Shown here one piece after another: positions 1 to 7,928 of a stretch of 37,587 bases of DNA (positions are counted from its first letter, which is position 1; the number at the start of each line of letters is the position of its first letter). The notes beneath the pieces are model-generated. The model saw only the letters and a list, made by a program, of their open reading frames with translations. It made no database searches and was not told the DNA's origin. The stretch comes from Lachnospiraceae bacterium (GTDB lineage Bacteria > Bacillota > Clostridia > Lachnospirales > Lachnospiraceae): contig JAAUZT010000009.1 of assembly GCA_014804485.1 (NCBI GenBank), forward strand, positions 1-37,587, given 5' to 3'. Position numbers and translations under genes: made by a program.

Positions 1-150
1 TTTTGATATCCGTTCTTCAATACTGTTGTTTGGTTTGTATCTGTCCGATACTCTCTGAAAATTTTCTCTTAGAATTTTCAGGGTTGCATTACTGTTTATT
101 TGTCAAGGTTCTGTGCTGCGTATCCGCTGTTTTTCAAACACGCAACGTTG
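1..150 (-). other. probable rRNA operon leader (16S gene beyond left edge)
   Basis: Read on the minus strand, this stretch follows two tandem promoters. It contains a boxA-like element (GAACCTTGACAAATAAACAG, about 118-99) and then an 8-bp hairpin (TGAAAATT/AATTTTCA, about 53-80) before running off the window. From general knowledge, clostridial 16S rRNA leaders carry a similar CCTTGACAA antitermination box downstream of strong tandem promoters. No 16S sequence is inside the window, so the identity is inferred. A tRNA cluster or another stable RNA is the alternative. No convincing protein is encoded here on either strand. Confidence 0.5.
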
Positions 151-152
151 GT

Positions 153-181
153 ATATTATCATACCGGAAGCCCGCAGTCAA
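153..181 (-). promoter_or_regulatory. rrn P2-like promoter
   Basis: On the minus strand TTGACT (181-176) is followed, after exactly 17 bases, by TAATAT (158-153). A TG dinucleotide one base upstream makes the -10 an extended one. This is a strong sigma-A promoter reading leftwards, 94 bases downstream of a second strong promoter. Such tandem arrangement is typical of rRNA operons. Confidence 0.65.
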
Positions 182-245
182 TATCTTTTTGAAAAAATTT
201 CTAATTATTTTTTCAGACCGATATTATTTTGGGCGGTAGAGTTTT

Positions 246-275
246 ATTTTATCACTGTTTTTTGTCCTTTGTCAA
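246..275 (-). promoter_or_regulatory. rrn P1-like promoter
   Basis: On the minus strand a perfect -35 TTGACA (275-270) is followed by an 18-base spacer and TAAAAT (251-246). It lies between the end of the acetyltransferase gene (338) and the second promoter, and reads towards the left edge. Confidence 0.6.
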
Positions 276-337
276 TATCCCAAATTCAAAAATTTGCAGC
301 ATCCCGGCTGTAAATTTTCACAAATCAAAATCCTGTT

Positions 338-856
338 TTAATCTCTGTATCCCTCATATTCCATCGAGCGCATTTTACAGCTTCCGTCAAGCTTTTGAAA
401 TTCTCCGTACCCCACAAAGTGCAGTCCGCACTTTTTCATAACATTACCCGAAGCAAGGTTGGGCTCACAATGACTCGACGCAAATTTTTTAGCCCCGAAG
501 TTTTCATGGGCATAATGAATCATCGCCTCTGCCGCTTCCGTGGCATATCCCATTCCCCAGCAATCGTATCGCAAATTATAGCCGAATCCCCATCTGTCGG
601 ATTCCTGATCCGGTCCAATGTCACCGCTTCCAATCAGCTTTCCGTCCGAAACGCGTTCAAAGCCAAAATGGTACGTACTCGCCTCTTGATTGATGAACGT
701 CAGCCACTGTCTCACCTGTTCGATCTCTGTATATGTGGTATAAACCATGTACCTTGCCACACGTTCGTCACTGACCCATTCAAATACATCATTTGCATCT
801 GAGACCGTCAGCGGACGCAATAATAAACGTTCCGTTTTTATTGTTATGTTATGCAT
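338..856 (-). CDS. GNAT acetyltransferase, RimJ/RimL type
   Basis: A 172-residue N-acetyltransferase of the RimJ/RimL (ribosomal-protein-alanine) subfamily, which transfers acetyl from acetyl-CoA to an amino group. It begins ITIKTERLLLRPL, the usual opening of this family, and shows the acetyl-CoA-binding loop region as YDCWGMGYATEAAEAM, followed by EPNLASGNVMKKCGL, the family's conserved N-x-x-S-x-x-V-x-x-K-x-G block. The start at 856 is chosen because AAGGAGGAG lies 6 bases upstream; an 18-residue N-terminal extension is possible but has no ribosome site. It follows a small membrane protein gene by 54 bases and is probably co-transcribed with it. The substrate cannot be told; ribosomal protein or drug acetylation are both possible. 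Confidence 0.85.
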   Translation of the reverse strand: MHNITIKTERLLLRPLTVSDANDVFEWVSDERVARYMVYTTYTEIEQVRQWLTFINQEASTYHFGFERVSDGKLIGSGDIGPDQESDRWGFGYNLRYDCWGMGYATEAAEAMIHYAHENFGAKKFASSHCEPNLASGNVMKKCGLHFVGYGEFQKLDGSCKMRSMEYEGYRD

Positions 857-910
857 CGTTTTCTCCTCCTTATAGAATTCACTGTCATGCGATATCGTCA
901 CACGAAACAA

Positions 911-1312
911 TTAATGCCCTTCTATATTATCCGGAAACGGCGCCGTGGTTTCCAGATAAATCGAAAAAGTCCCATTCTCTTCTTTCCTTATAACACAGCA
1001 TTCATTATCAAAATCATAATACGCTGCCATTGCTCCTTCTATTTCACTTTCGTTCATTTCGGTTGAAAATATTATCGTAGACATGCATTCCACATGATTC
1101 CCTGTTCCCGATGAATTCCCCGTCTCAGAATTAACATTAATGATCTCAAGATCCGATATTCCTTCTGTCAAATCAGCCTGCAGTTTCTTCGTCTGTCGCT
1201 CAGTCGCCGCATGGTTCACGGACATGCCGACAATTTCAAACACTATGACACCCAGTATTAATATGAACGGCGAGAACAAGATTGCCATGCCGATTCTTTT
1301 GAACCACTTCAT
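911..1312 (-). CDS. small membrane-anchored hypothetical protein
   Basis: A 133-residue protein of unknown function. It starts MKWFKRIGMA and has one hydrophobic segment (about residues 8-29, rich in F, I, L and V), then a soluble domain probably facing outward. An NSETGNSSGTGN linker around residues 62-73 is followed by a compact C-terminal part with the pair ECC. The start at 1312 has GGAG 8 bases upstream (TTGCAGGAGAAAATT); the longer reading from 1366 has no such site. It lies directly upstream of the acetyltransferase and diverges from the MerR-type regulator. No family is recognised. Confidence 0.65.
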   Translation of the reverse strand: MKWFKRIGMAILFSPFILILGVIVFEIVGMSVNHAATERQTKKLQADLTEGISDLEIINVNSETGNSSGTGNHVECMSTIIFSTEMNESEIEGAMAAYYDFDNECCVIRKEENGTFSIYLETTAPFPDNIEGH

Positions 1313-1436
1313 AATTTTCTCCTGCAAAATGTCACGCAAAGATTCTTTGCAACCACTTCTTGTCATCCATCAAATTATATCTTATTAATGATGAAGAAAC
1401 AAATATATATTCTTTTCCGAAAACAATAAAAACCTA

Positions 1437-1467
1437 TTGACTGTAACGGAACGTCATAGATTATAGT
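1437..1467 (+). promoter_or_regulatory. MerR-type promoter, 19-bp spacer
   Basis: TTGACT (1437-1442) and TATAGT (1462-1467) are separated by 19 bases, the over-long spacing that MerR-family proteins correct by untwisting DNA. The spacer contains an imperfect dyad (TGTAAC and GTCATA around GGAAC). It lies 32 bases upstream of a MerR-family gene, suggesting autoregulation. Confidence 0.65.
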
Positions 1468-1498
1468 GGTTATATCAAGAACAGGGAGGTCCAACAAC

Positions 1499-2344
1499 AT
1501 GATGACTGTAAAGGAAATATCCGAACTGACGGGTATCAGCGCGCGAACGCTTCACTATTATGATGAGATCGGATTGTTTACTCCGACGGAAAAAAGTGAG
1601 GCAGGATACCGGCTTTATGACGATAAAGCCCTAGAGACATTGCAACAGATCTTGTTCTTCCGCGAGTTCGATATTCCTCTCAAAGAAATCAAGGCTATTA
1701 TGGAAAATCCTGCTCTTGACAAAAATCAAATCCTGCAAATGCAGAAGAAAATGCTGGTGGCAAAGAAGGAACGTATGGAACGTCTGATCGCCAGCATCGA
1801 TGATATTCTGAAAGGAGAAAACAAAATGGATTTTGCAATTTTCAGCAAAACTGAAATTGAAGAAATGTTTCAGGCTATGTTGGAGCATATGCCGGAGGAT
1901 ATGAAAGATCTAGCGGTCAAAGAGTTTGGGAGCACTGAGCAGTGGAAGCAGCACTATATGGAAGTCGTTTCCTCAGAAAAAATGCAGAAAAACTATGCCA
2001 AAGTGGTTGAATGGTACGGCGGGAAAGACAACTATTTATCTGCCGTAAAAAATCCCGTCAGCAAAGAAGTTGCAGAAAGTTATAATAAGCGGCTGGAAGC
2101 GATCTTGGAAAAACTGAACGGCAAGCGTGACTGTCCCGTGGACTCTTTCGAGGTAAAGGAGATCGTCGCCGAATACGGTTTTGCGATGAAGCAGTTCAGC
2201 CAGATCAAGAACGAGCAAGAGATGATGCTTGCCATCGCACGCAGCTACCGAGACGGAGTATGGAAATCAAAAATAGAAGCAAGATACGGAGAGGGCTCCG
2301 CCGAATTCTTTGCTCGGGCAATCGAAACATTTTATGGTCAATAA
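1499..2344 (+). CDS. MerR-family regulator with TipAS drug-binding domain
   Basis: A 281-residue transcription activator of the TipA/Mta type. The N-terminal winged helix-turn-helix reads TVKEISELTGISARTLHYYD with the wing EIGLFTP and GYRLYDD. A dimerising helix follows (residues 75-115), and the rest is a TipAS-like domain, which in relatives binds hydrophobic antibiotics and peptides. GGGAGG at 1484-1489 serves ATG 1499 or the adjacent ATG 1502; the longer frame from 1466 begins inside the promoter and is rejected. The 19-bp-spaced promoter just upstream argues for self-activation on drug binding. The gene stands alone between terminators, so its other targets are not visible. Confidence 0.88.
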   Translation: MMTVKEISELTGISARTLHYYDEIGLFTPTEKSEAGYRLYDDKALETLQQILFFREFDIPLKEIKAIMENPALDKNQILQMQKKMLVAKKERMERLIASIDDILKGENKMDFAIFSKTEIEEMFQAMLEHMPEDMKDLAVKEFGSTEQWKQHYMEVVSSEKMQKNYAKVVEWYGGKDNYLSAVKNPVSKEVAESYNKRLEAILEKLNGKRDCPVDSFEVKEIVAEYGFAMKQFSQIKNEQEMMLAIARSYRDGVWKSKIEARYGEGSAEFFARAIETFYGQ

Positions 2345-2360
2345 AGAGGTATAAGGAAAA

Positions 2361-2389
2361 CGCTTCCGGCATTTTCAGCGCCGGAAGCG
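2361..2389. terminator. bidirectional terminator hairpin
   Basis: A 10-bp GC-rich stem, CGCTTCCGGC (2361-2370) and GCCGGAAGCG (2380-2389), is followed on the plus strand by CTTCTTAT and on the minus strand by TTTTCCTTAT. It ends the MerR gene and probably also the convergent lipoprotein gene. Confidence 0.75.
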
Positions 2390-2448
2390 CTTCTTATAAT
2401 CCGATCAGCAAGATCTCTTTTTACCGACAGAACCGTTGACCGGTATAA

Positions 2449-3933
2449 TTACTGAAGAGCCCTCTCAAACAAATAAACGTTCGTAAATCCCGGCGCATAA
2501 CTGCACCAGTTTAAACACGCCCATGGCAGATCCGAATCATCTTTATAAAGAAAGATATCTGTATGTCCGCCATGGGTAATGTAATAATCATTGAGGATCA
2601 TTCTGCCCTTTTCATCGTATTCGATCGCCCCGCTACTGTCGGATGTCCCATGGGTCCACGAGGACAAATGGCTTCTGCATAATACACCGAACCCGGCGTC
2701 ATATCCGGTATCTATGTACCAGTAATCCGTTATCAAAGAAATCGGTGCCCCTGCCATATTTTTATAAGAAACATCCGCCTTGCGCATTCTATCCGTATCA
2801 TACAGCCGCTCCCGCGTAATTCCGTTCTCTTCATCAATATTATAGAGAAGAGTTCCCGTTTGATCTGACTCTTCCAGAACGTGCGTCGTGCAGTATACGG
2901 CATCCCTATACTCGCTGGTGCCCGCTTCGTAATCAAGCCAGTAGTCGCCCCACAAATGTACTACAAAACAATATTTGTTCTCTGCTTCCTCTATATAATA
3001 CTCCACCAAGGGCTCTCCGCGTCGATTATAGACCGTTCCGTCCGGCTCTGTTCTCCAGATCCCCTGTTTTTTCAAATATTCTTGGATAAATGTCCCCACA
3101 TAACCGGCATCATAATCATCATCGTACGGATGGTAGGAAGCTTCCGTATCATTGGCATCAGAGTTGCAGATTGCTTCCCATTGATAAATATTTTCAAGAT
3201 AATCATAATTCCCCTGGCTGTCCTTAGCCAGTTCGGTCTGTTCCCATGGTATCTCCACGCCATCGGCAACACCATCTGCCGCCAGATATTCCACGCTGAT
3301 TATGTACCCATTTCTTATATGTGCCTCCAGTGATGCCTTCTCAAAGTGCCATATTACCGTTTCAATCGAATCGACTTTATCATATACGCCAGCCTCGTCC
3401 GGCACACCAAAAAGATCAACCAATCTCTCCAGCTTATCTTCTCCCTGATCCAGCCCCAAAAAATCAAATTCCGGATCCGTCGCACTGAAGCCGCCAAACC
3501 CGTGTCCTTTTCCTTGGAAACAGTAATACACACGACTGCCTTGCCGCGCATCAATCTCACAGTACAGCGGTCCGAAATCTCCCGATCCGCTCACCTCAAA
3601 ACGGGTATAGTCGATTCTGTCGCCGAAAGAAATTCCCAGCAGCGTTTCCATATCTCCGCTTTCAAGACACAGCAGTTTAGCATTCTTCGGATCCTTACGC
3701 GCAGGATTTTCGGAGGATTCCGCTGCCTGTTCCGTATCTGCGACATCGGATTCTTCCTGATTGGAGTCTGTAGCATCCGGCTCTTCCTGATCGGTCTTTG
3801 TATTTTGAAAAATTTCGGTATGTCCGATTTCTTCTTCCCCGACTTCCGATTGTTGCACATGACATCCCACGCATGTGCATGCACACATTAAAATAAAAAA
3901 TAATATTGTCTTTTGCATGATTGCTTTATTCAA
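2449..3933 (-). CDS. large secreted lipoprotein of unknown function
   Basis: A 494-residue predicted lipoprotein. Residues 1-24 form a signal peptide (IMQKTILFFILMCACTCVGC) with a lipobox-like CVGC, so cleavage and lipidation at Cys24 is likely. Residues 30-75 are an acidic linker rich in E, D, Q, S and T with a repeated QEE-P/S-DxxD pattern. The remaining ~410 residues are a soluble domain rich in Y, D and G with no family that I recognise. The start is TTG at 3933, preferred because AGAGGA lies 7 bases upstream; the internal ATG at 3918 has no ribosome site. It follows the Fic gene by 36 bases, so the two may be co-transcribed. Confidence 0.75.
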   Translation of the reverse strand: MNKAIMQKTILFFILMCACTCVGCHVQQSEVGEEEIGHTEIFQNTKTDQEEPDATDSNQEESDVADTEQAAESSENPARKDPKNAKLLCLESGDMETLLGISFGDRIDYTRFEVSGSGDFGPLYCEIDARQGSRVYYCFQGKGHGFGGFSATDPEFDFLGLDQGEDKLERLVDLFGVPDEAGVYDKVDSIETVIWHFEKASLEAHIRNGYIISVEYLAADGVADGVEIPWEQTELAKDSQGNYDYLENIYQWEAICNSDANDTEASYHPYDDDYDAGYVGTFIQEYLKKQGIWRTEPDGTVYNRRGEPLVEYYIEEAENKYCFVVHLWGDYWLDYEAGTSEYRDAVYCTTHVLEESDQTGTLLYNIDEENGITRERLYDTDRMRKADVSYKNMAGAPISLITDYWYIDTGYDAGFGVLCRSHLSSWTHGTSDSSGAIEYDEKGRMILNDYYITHGGHTDIFLYKDDSDLPWACLNWCSYAPGFTNVYLFERALQ

Positions 3934-3969
3934 CGTGAAATCCTCTGTTTTTACTTTTGCAGCTCATTA

Positions 3970-4977
3970 TTATACGCCACGCTCTTCTCTTCTAACTTCC
4001 CAATAACCGTTTTTATTTGCCCCATGCCGTATTATTCTTCCCTCATCCTTTAATTTCGCCAAAATACGCTGTGCATGCCGTTGCGTGATTCCCACAGATA
4101 CAGACAACATATTGGCTGACATATTGCCATCCTGCCTTAAAAGTGCTATTATTTTTTCTTCATTTGTTACGACATTTACTGCGACATTTGTTGCGACATT
4201 TGTTCCGCTATTTGTCTCGATTATCTCCTTCAAGGCATTGCGGATCATCCCAAGCATAAACTCGACAAATTTTGTAGAATCACCAACCTTATCTGCTTGT
4301 TGCAACATCTTATAATATTCGTTCTGATTTTCATACACGAGCGTTTCTACCGAAATCCATGCAAAAACTTCTTTCCACTTCTGCAAAATTAATGACTGCC
4401 ACAATCTTCCTGTCCGACCATTGCCATCTGCAAAGGGATGAATGAACTCAAACTCATAATGAAAGAGGCAAGACTTCACAAGCGGATGATATTTCGATTG
4501 CTTTAGCCATGTAAACAACTGCTTCATCAAATCAGGCACATACTTTGCAGGTGTTCCTGCATGAATCAGCTTTGTCCCGGCATAAATACCAACATTGCCG
4601 CTTCGAAAACTTCCCGCTTCCTTCACAAGCCCCTCCATCATAATCTTATGAGCCAACAAAAGATTTTTTACACTATATGGGTCAAGCACAGATACTCTTT
4701 CATAAGCCTCATATGCATTCTTTACCTCACGGATATCCTGCGGTGGTCCCAATATCCGTTTTCCATTTATCACATCCGTAACCTGTTTCAAGGTAAGCGT
4801 ATTCTGTTCTATCGCCAGAGATGAATGTATTGTCTTAATCTGATTTTCCCTGCGGAGAATTGGATTCGGCCGCATAGCATCGTATGTTGTGATTGTACCA
4901 ACATACTCACCTATCTCCACTATTAAATTCGTTATCTCCTCATTCATCGAAAAAGGCGGTTGATAATTTTCACTCAT
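3970..4977 (-). CDS. Fic-family protein with C-terminal winged helix
   Basis: A 335-residue Fic protein; the family transfers AMP or another nucleotide moiety to target proteins. The active-site loop HPFADGNGRTGR (residues 180-191) matches the canonical HxFxxGNGRxGR and so should be catalytically competent. The N-terminal SSLAIEQNTL (52-61) resembles the inhibitory S/T-xxx-E-G/N helix of class II Fics, with Q at the G/N position. The C-terminal ~75 residues form a winged helix (QRHAQRILAKLKDEGRI). Between them lies a short repeated linker, TNVATNVAVNVVTN. ATG 4977 has CGGAG 6 bases upstream. It lies 53 bases after the ABC permease genes and before the lipoprotein gene. Its target is unknown. 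Confidence 0.9.
   Translation of the reverse strand: MSENYQPPFSMNEEITNLIVEIGEYVGTITTYDAMRPNPILRRENQIKTIHSSLAIEQNTLTLKQVTDVINGKRILGPPQDIREVKNAYEAYERVSVLDPYSVKNLLLAHKIMMEGLVKEAGSFRSGNVGIYAGTKLIHAGTPAKYVPDLMKQLFTWLKQSKYHPLVKSCLFHYEFEFIHPFADGNGRTGRLWQSLILQKWKEVFAWISVETLVYENQNEYYKMLQQADKVGDSTKFVEFMLGMIRNALKEIIETNSGTNVATNVAVNVVTNEEKIIALLRQDGNMSANMLSVSVGITQRHAQRILAKLKDEGRIIRHGANKNGYWEVRREERGV
4163..4215 (-). repeat. 12-bp tandem repeats in the Fic linker
   Basis: About four imperfect 12-bp units of the type GCGACATTTGTT (plus-strand reading) encode the linker TNVATNVAVNVVTN of the Fic protein. Because units are multiples of 3, copy-number changes keep the frame and alter only linker length. Confidence 0.7.
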
Positions 4978-5030
4978 GTTATTCTCCGATCTTTATGCCA
5001 CTTGTGCTTCTTATTTTTTAAAAAGATTCA

Positions 5031-5831
5031 TCACGACCCCGCCGACTGATAATGCCGCATCCCGAACCGCCATGCCGCATAACACATCAGCAGAAAACCG
5101 ACCGCTCCTAACGGATATATTCCATAGTACCACTGATCGGTGCGCCCCAACAAGTATTGTAAAGGATAATACTGCACCAGCGTGTACGGAATAATGTATG
5201 TGCAGAAGCTCAGCATTTTCTTTCCATAAATATCAATCGGATATTTCCCATGCTCCTGCGCGCCATATGTTAAAATATTAACCAACTCAAGTCCTTCCAA
5301 TGTAAAAAATGTAAACGCCGCCCGCAGCAAAAAGAAACTGGTGAAAAGCGTTGTCCCGCCAAACAGCATGAGAATGACCGTCAGGCTTCTGCCAAATGTC
5401 CACTCAACCGGGCTGACAGCCACACCGTATGCAAACATAACAACCGCCTGCAGAATCAGCCCGATTCTGTCTATCCGAAACTTACCGCCAAGAAGCTGTA
5501 GAATCGTGCTGCACGGTCTGAGTAAGATCCGGTCAAATTCCCCCTGTCGCACAGTACTTGCAAACGTCGCGAATCCTCCGCCGATACATTCCGCCAGCGC
5601 AAAATCCATCTGTATGATAGAAAAACAAAGCAACACTTCCCCGAAAGTATACCCCTTCACATGCCCGAACCGCGAAAGCATGAAATACACGCCCAGTATT
5701 CCGTTAAAAGACAGAAGAAATCTCCCGATAACCATCATAAAAAAAGACATTTTATACTGCATCGTACTGCGCAGTGCAACAGATAAATAGTGAAAATATA
5801 ATTTTGTACTCTTCCTTATTCTCTCGCACAT
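5031..5831 (-). CDS. ABC-2 type transporter permease (COG3694-like)
   Basis: A 266-residue integral membrane protein with about six hydrophobic segments. It is one of two permeases in an export-type ABC transporter of the uncharacterised COG4586/COG4587/COG3694 group. The motif RQGEFDRILLRP in the first third is characteristic of this group: the second permease has a matching stretch, NGGIAYELCRP. ATG 5831 follows GGGAGGG located within the end of the upstream permease gene, 6 bases after its stop. The transported compound is not known; related operons have been linked only loosely to drug or lipid export. Confidence 0.85.
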   Translation of the reverse strand: MCERIRKSTKLYFHYLSVALRSTMQYKMSFFMMVIGRFLLSFNGILGVYFMLSRFGHVKGYTFGEVLLCFSIIQMDFALAECIGGGFATFASTVRQGEFDRILLRPCSTILQLLGGKFRIDRIGLILQAVVMFAYGVAVSPVEWTFGRSLTVILMLFGGTTLFTSFFLLRAAFTFFTLEGLELVNILTYGAQEHGKYPIDIYGKKMLSFCTYIIPYTLVQYYPLQYLLGRTDQWYYGIYPLGAVGFLLMCYAAWRFGMRHYQSAGS

Positions 5832-5837
5832 CTTTTC

Positions 5838-6650
5838 TCACCCTCCCTGCACAACGATTTTCCGTTCCGCAGCCTTGCATAGTACTCTTCCTGACACAAC
5901 GAGCGTAATCAGCCAGAAACACTGCATACCGATACTACGAAACATCTCCGCACCCGCCAGCTCTCCGCTGTAGATCAAAAGCGGTACGTTAAACATTCCC
6001 GCAAAAGGAAGCAACTCAACGACCTTCCTGACCGCGTCCGGCATAAACGGAAGCGGAATGATTGCGCCGGACAGAAAATCTATCATAGAGGTAAAAAGCA
6101 TTCGCAGCCCCTGCGGCGATATCGTAAAGAAAGCCAGAACATAAGTAAACATGCAAAACGCCACCGTTACGCCAAGCCCCAGAAACAGCGTTATCACAAA
6201 CAGGGCGAAATGCGCCGGACTCTTCGGGAGCGTCAGACGCAAAGGCTGCGGCAGAAGAAATGCGACCGTCAACAGAGGTACACATCTCAGTCCGGCACCG
6301 GCAACCCGCGCGGCAACAGTTTTCGCAAACCACATATGATAGACGGAAACCGGTCTGCATAATTCATACGCAATCCCTCCGTTTACAATGCTGTCAAAAA
6401 TATCTTCGTCCGCATTCCATGTCGTAAATGCAGAGAAAAACGCCTCCCGGAGCCATATGTAGGAAACCGTTGCGGAAAGCGCCATAGGATAAACCTCCGG
6501 ATCGGACTCCTGAAAAGCCATAAATGCCAGACACTCCATAAGTCCCCATAGAATCTGTGTCGCCGCGCCGCTGACTGCCGCCACGCGATACTGCAATCCC
6601 ATATTGAAGCGAATGCGGAAGAAGGAAAAGTAGGTTTTGTATTTTCTCAT
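5838..6650 (-). CDS. ABC-2 type transporter permease (COG4587-like)
   Basis: A 270-residue permease with about six membrane segments and the intracellular motif DSIVNGGIAYELCRPVSVY shared by this permease pair. It starts at 6650 with AGGAG 10 bases upstream, 11 bases after the ATPase stop, so translation is likely coupled. Together with the neighbouring permease it would form a heterodimeric channel energised by the adjacent ATPase. Confidence 0.85.
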   Translation of the reverse strand: MRKYKTYFSFFRIRFNMGLQYRVAAVSGAATQILWGLMECLAFMAFQESDPEVYPMALSATVSYIWLREAFFSAFTTWNADEDIFDSIVNGGIAYELCRPVSVYHMWFAKTVAARVAGAGLRCVPLLTVAFLLPQPLRLTLPKSPAHFALFVITLFLGLGVTVAFCMFTYVLAFFTISPQGLRMLFTSMIDFLSGAIIPLPFMPDAVRKVVELLPFAGMFNVPLLIYSGELAGAEMFRSIGMQCFWLITLVVSGRVLCKAAERKIVVQGG

Positions 6651-6661
6651 TTAATCATCTC

Positions 6662-7576
6662 CTATAAAATATCCAACTTCTGATAAAGTCCGGCAACGAT
6701 GCGCTCCAGACTGTCTGCATTCTGTTTCGTTACATCTTCATACACAGCCCCTTCCGCCATACAGCCGAACTGCTCTGTCGTCTGTAACCGCTGATCCGTA
6801 TCTGCATGCCGCTCCTCTATTACCTGCCCATGCTCTGCCGCCAGTCTCCGCATATCTTCCAGCGTTCCGTCCATAAGCACCCGCCCTCTGCCGATCAGGA
6901 TAATACGTTTGGTCAGCGCCTCAATATCCTGCATGTCGTGAGTCGTCAGAATAACGGTAGTCTTATGATTCTGATTTAACTGCATGATAAATTCCCGCAC
7001 TGCCAGTTTCGACACCGCATCCAAACCAATCGTGGGTTCATCGAGGAACAATATTTTCGGAGAATGCAATAAAGAAGCCGCAATCTCACAACGCATTCTC
7101 TGTCCGAGCGATAATTGTCTCGTCGGCATTTTGAGAAGCTCCTGCAAGTGCAGAAGCTCCGTCAATTCCTCCAGATTATTCTGATATTCATATGAGGGGA
7201 TAGTATAGATATCCTTCAAAAGTTCAAAGGAATCGATCACGGGAACGTCCCACCACAACTGTGAGCGTTGGCCGAACACCACACCGATCTGCCGCACATG
7301 CTCCGTGCGGTTTTTCCATGGTATGCGCCCGTCCACGAGGCAATTCCCGCTCTCAGGGGTTAAGATCCCGCTTAGAATTTTGATCGTAGAACTTTTGCCT
7401 GCTCCGTTGGGTCCGATATAGCCCACCATCTCTCCGTCCTGAATGGTGAAGCTGACATCCGACAATGCACGGATGATTTCCACATCCCGCCGGAACAGCG
7501 CTTTGCAGGCCTCTTTCATGCCCGCGTTTCTTTTTGCTACTCTGTACGATTTACATACATGCTCCATCGTAATCAT
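6662..7576 (-). CDS. ABC transporter ATP-binding protein (COG4586-like)
   Basis: A 304-residue ATPase. Walker A is GPNGAGKS (residues 55-62), the signature is LSLGQ (155-159) and Walker B is LFLDEP (176-181), followed by TIGLD and an H-loop (TTHD). WWDVPVIDSFELL after the Q-loop is typical of the COG4586 group. It is the first gene of a three-gene transporter operon. ATG 7576 has AGGAGGAAG about 7 bases upstream. Its promoter lies at 7718-7747, inside a duplicated module with a structured leader, so expression is probably controlled in the 5' leader RNA. Confidence 0.92.
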   Translation of the reverse strand: MITMEHVCKSYRVAKRNAGMKEACKALFRRDVEIIRALSDVSFTIQDGEMVGYIGPNGAGKSSTIKILSGILTPESGNCLVDGRIPWKNRTEHVRQIGVVFGQRSQLWWDVPVIDSFELLKDIYTIPSYEYQNNLEELTELLHLQELLKMPTRQLSLGQRMRCEIAASLLHSPKILFLDEPTIGLDAVSKLAVREFIMQLNQNHKTTVILTTHDMQDIEALTKRIILIGRGRVLMDGTLEDMRRLAAEHGQVIEERHADTDQRLQTTEQFGCMAEGAVYEDVTKQNADSLERIVAGLYQKLDIL

Positions 7577-7640
7577 ATAGCTTCCTCCTGGTAGTAATAT
7601 TTCTGCTTTCGCAGATGAAAATATCTTGCCAAGTAGGTCC

Positions 7641-7748
7641 TGCCTCTCCGGTGACAGCCGGAGAATACCTTATTCACTTTACAAGTCCGCGCCTGCCGTT
7701 TCCGGAGGCGGACTTCCATTATAGCTCGATGGTGGGTGGGGTGTCAAG
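7641..7748 (-). repeat. 108-bp promoter/leader module, copy A
   Basis: A 108-bp unit that recurs at 9146-9253 with 99 of 108 positions identical by hand count. Read on the minus strand it holds a perfect promoter (TTGACA 7747-7742, 18 bases, TATAAT 7723-7718) and a structured leader. The first hairpin (7714-7684) has AGTCC/GGACT outer pairs, GCCT/AGGC inner pairs and a CCG-GAAA-CGG tip, i.e. a GNRA tetraloop. The second (7663-7646) pairs CTCCGG with CCGGAG around a 6-base loop. The leader runs into the ABC ATPase gene. Strong structure and duplication suggest a cis-acting regulatory RNA; I do not recognise a known riboswitch. Confidence 0.75.
7718..7747 (-). promoter_or_regulatory. promoter of the ABC transporter operon
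   Basis: Consensus TTGACA and TATAAT on the minus strand with an 18-base spacer, about 140 bases upstream of the ATPase start. The transcript would begin near 7711 and immediately fold into the GNRA hairpin. Confidence 0.75.
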
Positions 7749-7795
7749 GGGCGGAGCGTAATCTCCTTATAAATCCTTAAAGTGCTTCCGGAGCA

Positions 7796-7873
7796 ATGGA
7801 CGAAAAAGAATATAATATGTGGTTGGAAGATACCTTAAAATTGTTTAATGTGCCAATTGAGGAGTATATTTGA
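7796..7873 (+). other. possible 25-residue peptide or gene-tail remnant
   Basis: A short open frame, MDEKEYNMWLEDTLKLFNVPIEEYI, ends directly at the -35 box of the toxin promoter. GGAG is only 2-3 bases from the ATG, which is too close for a good ribosome site. The amphipathic sequence looks like the C-terminal tail of a lost larger protein. I cannot assign a function. Confidence 0.25.
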
Positions 7874-7902
7874 TTGACATACATTGATAGAAAACATATA
7901 AT
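7874..7902 (+). promoter_or_regulatory. perfect sigma-A promoter of the PemK-like gene
   Basis: TTGACA (7874-7879), a 17-base spacer and TATAAT (7897-7902) match the consensus exactly. It lies 26 bases upstream of the PemK-like start codon. Confidence 0.85.
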
Positions 7903-7928
7903 CCAATAAAAATACTAAGGAGACCTGC

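Noticed and set aside
3346..3891. 181-residue plus-strand open frame
   Set aside because: It is a shadow of the lipoprotein gene; its composition has no protein-like features and no ribosome site.
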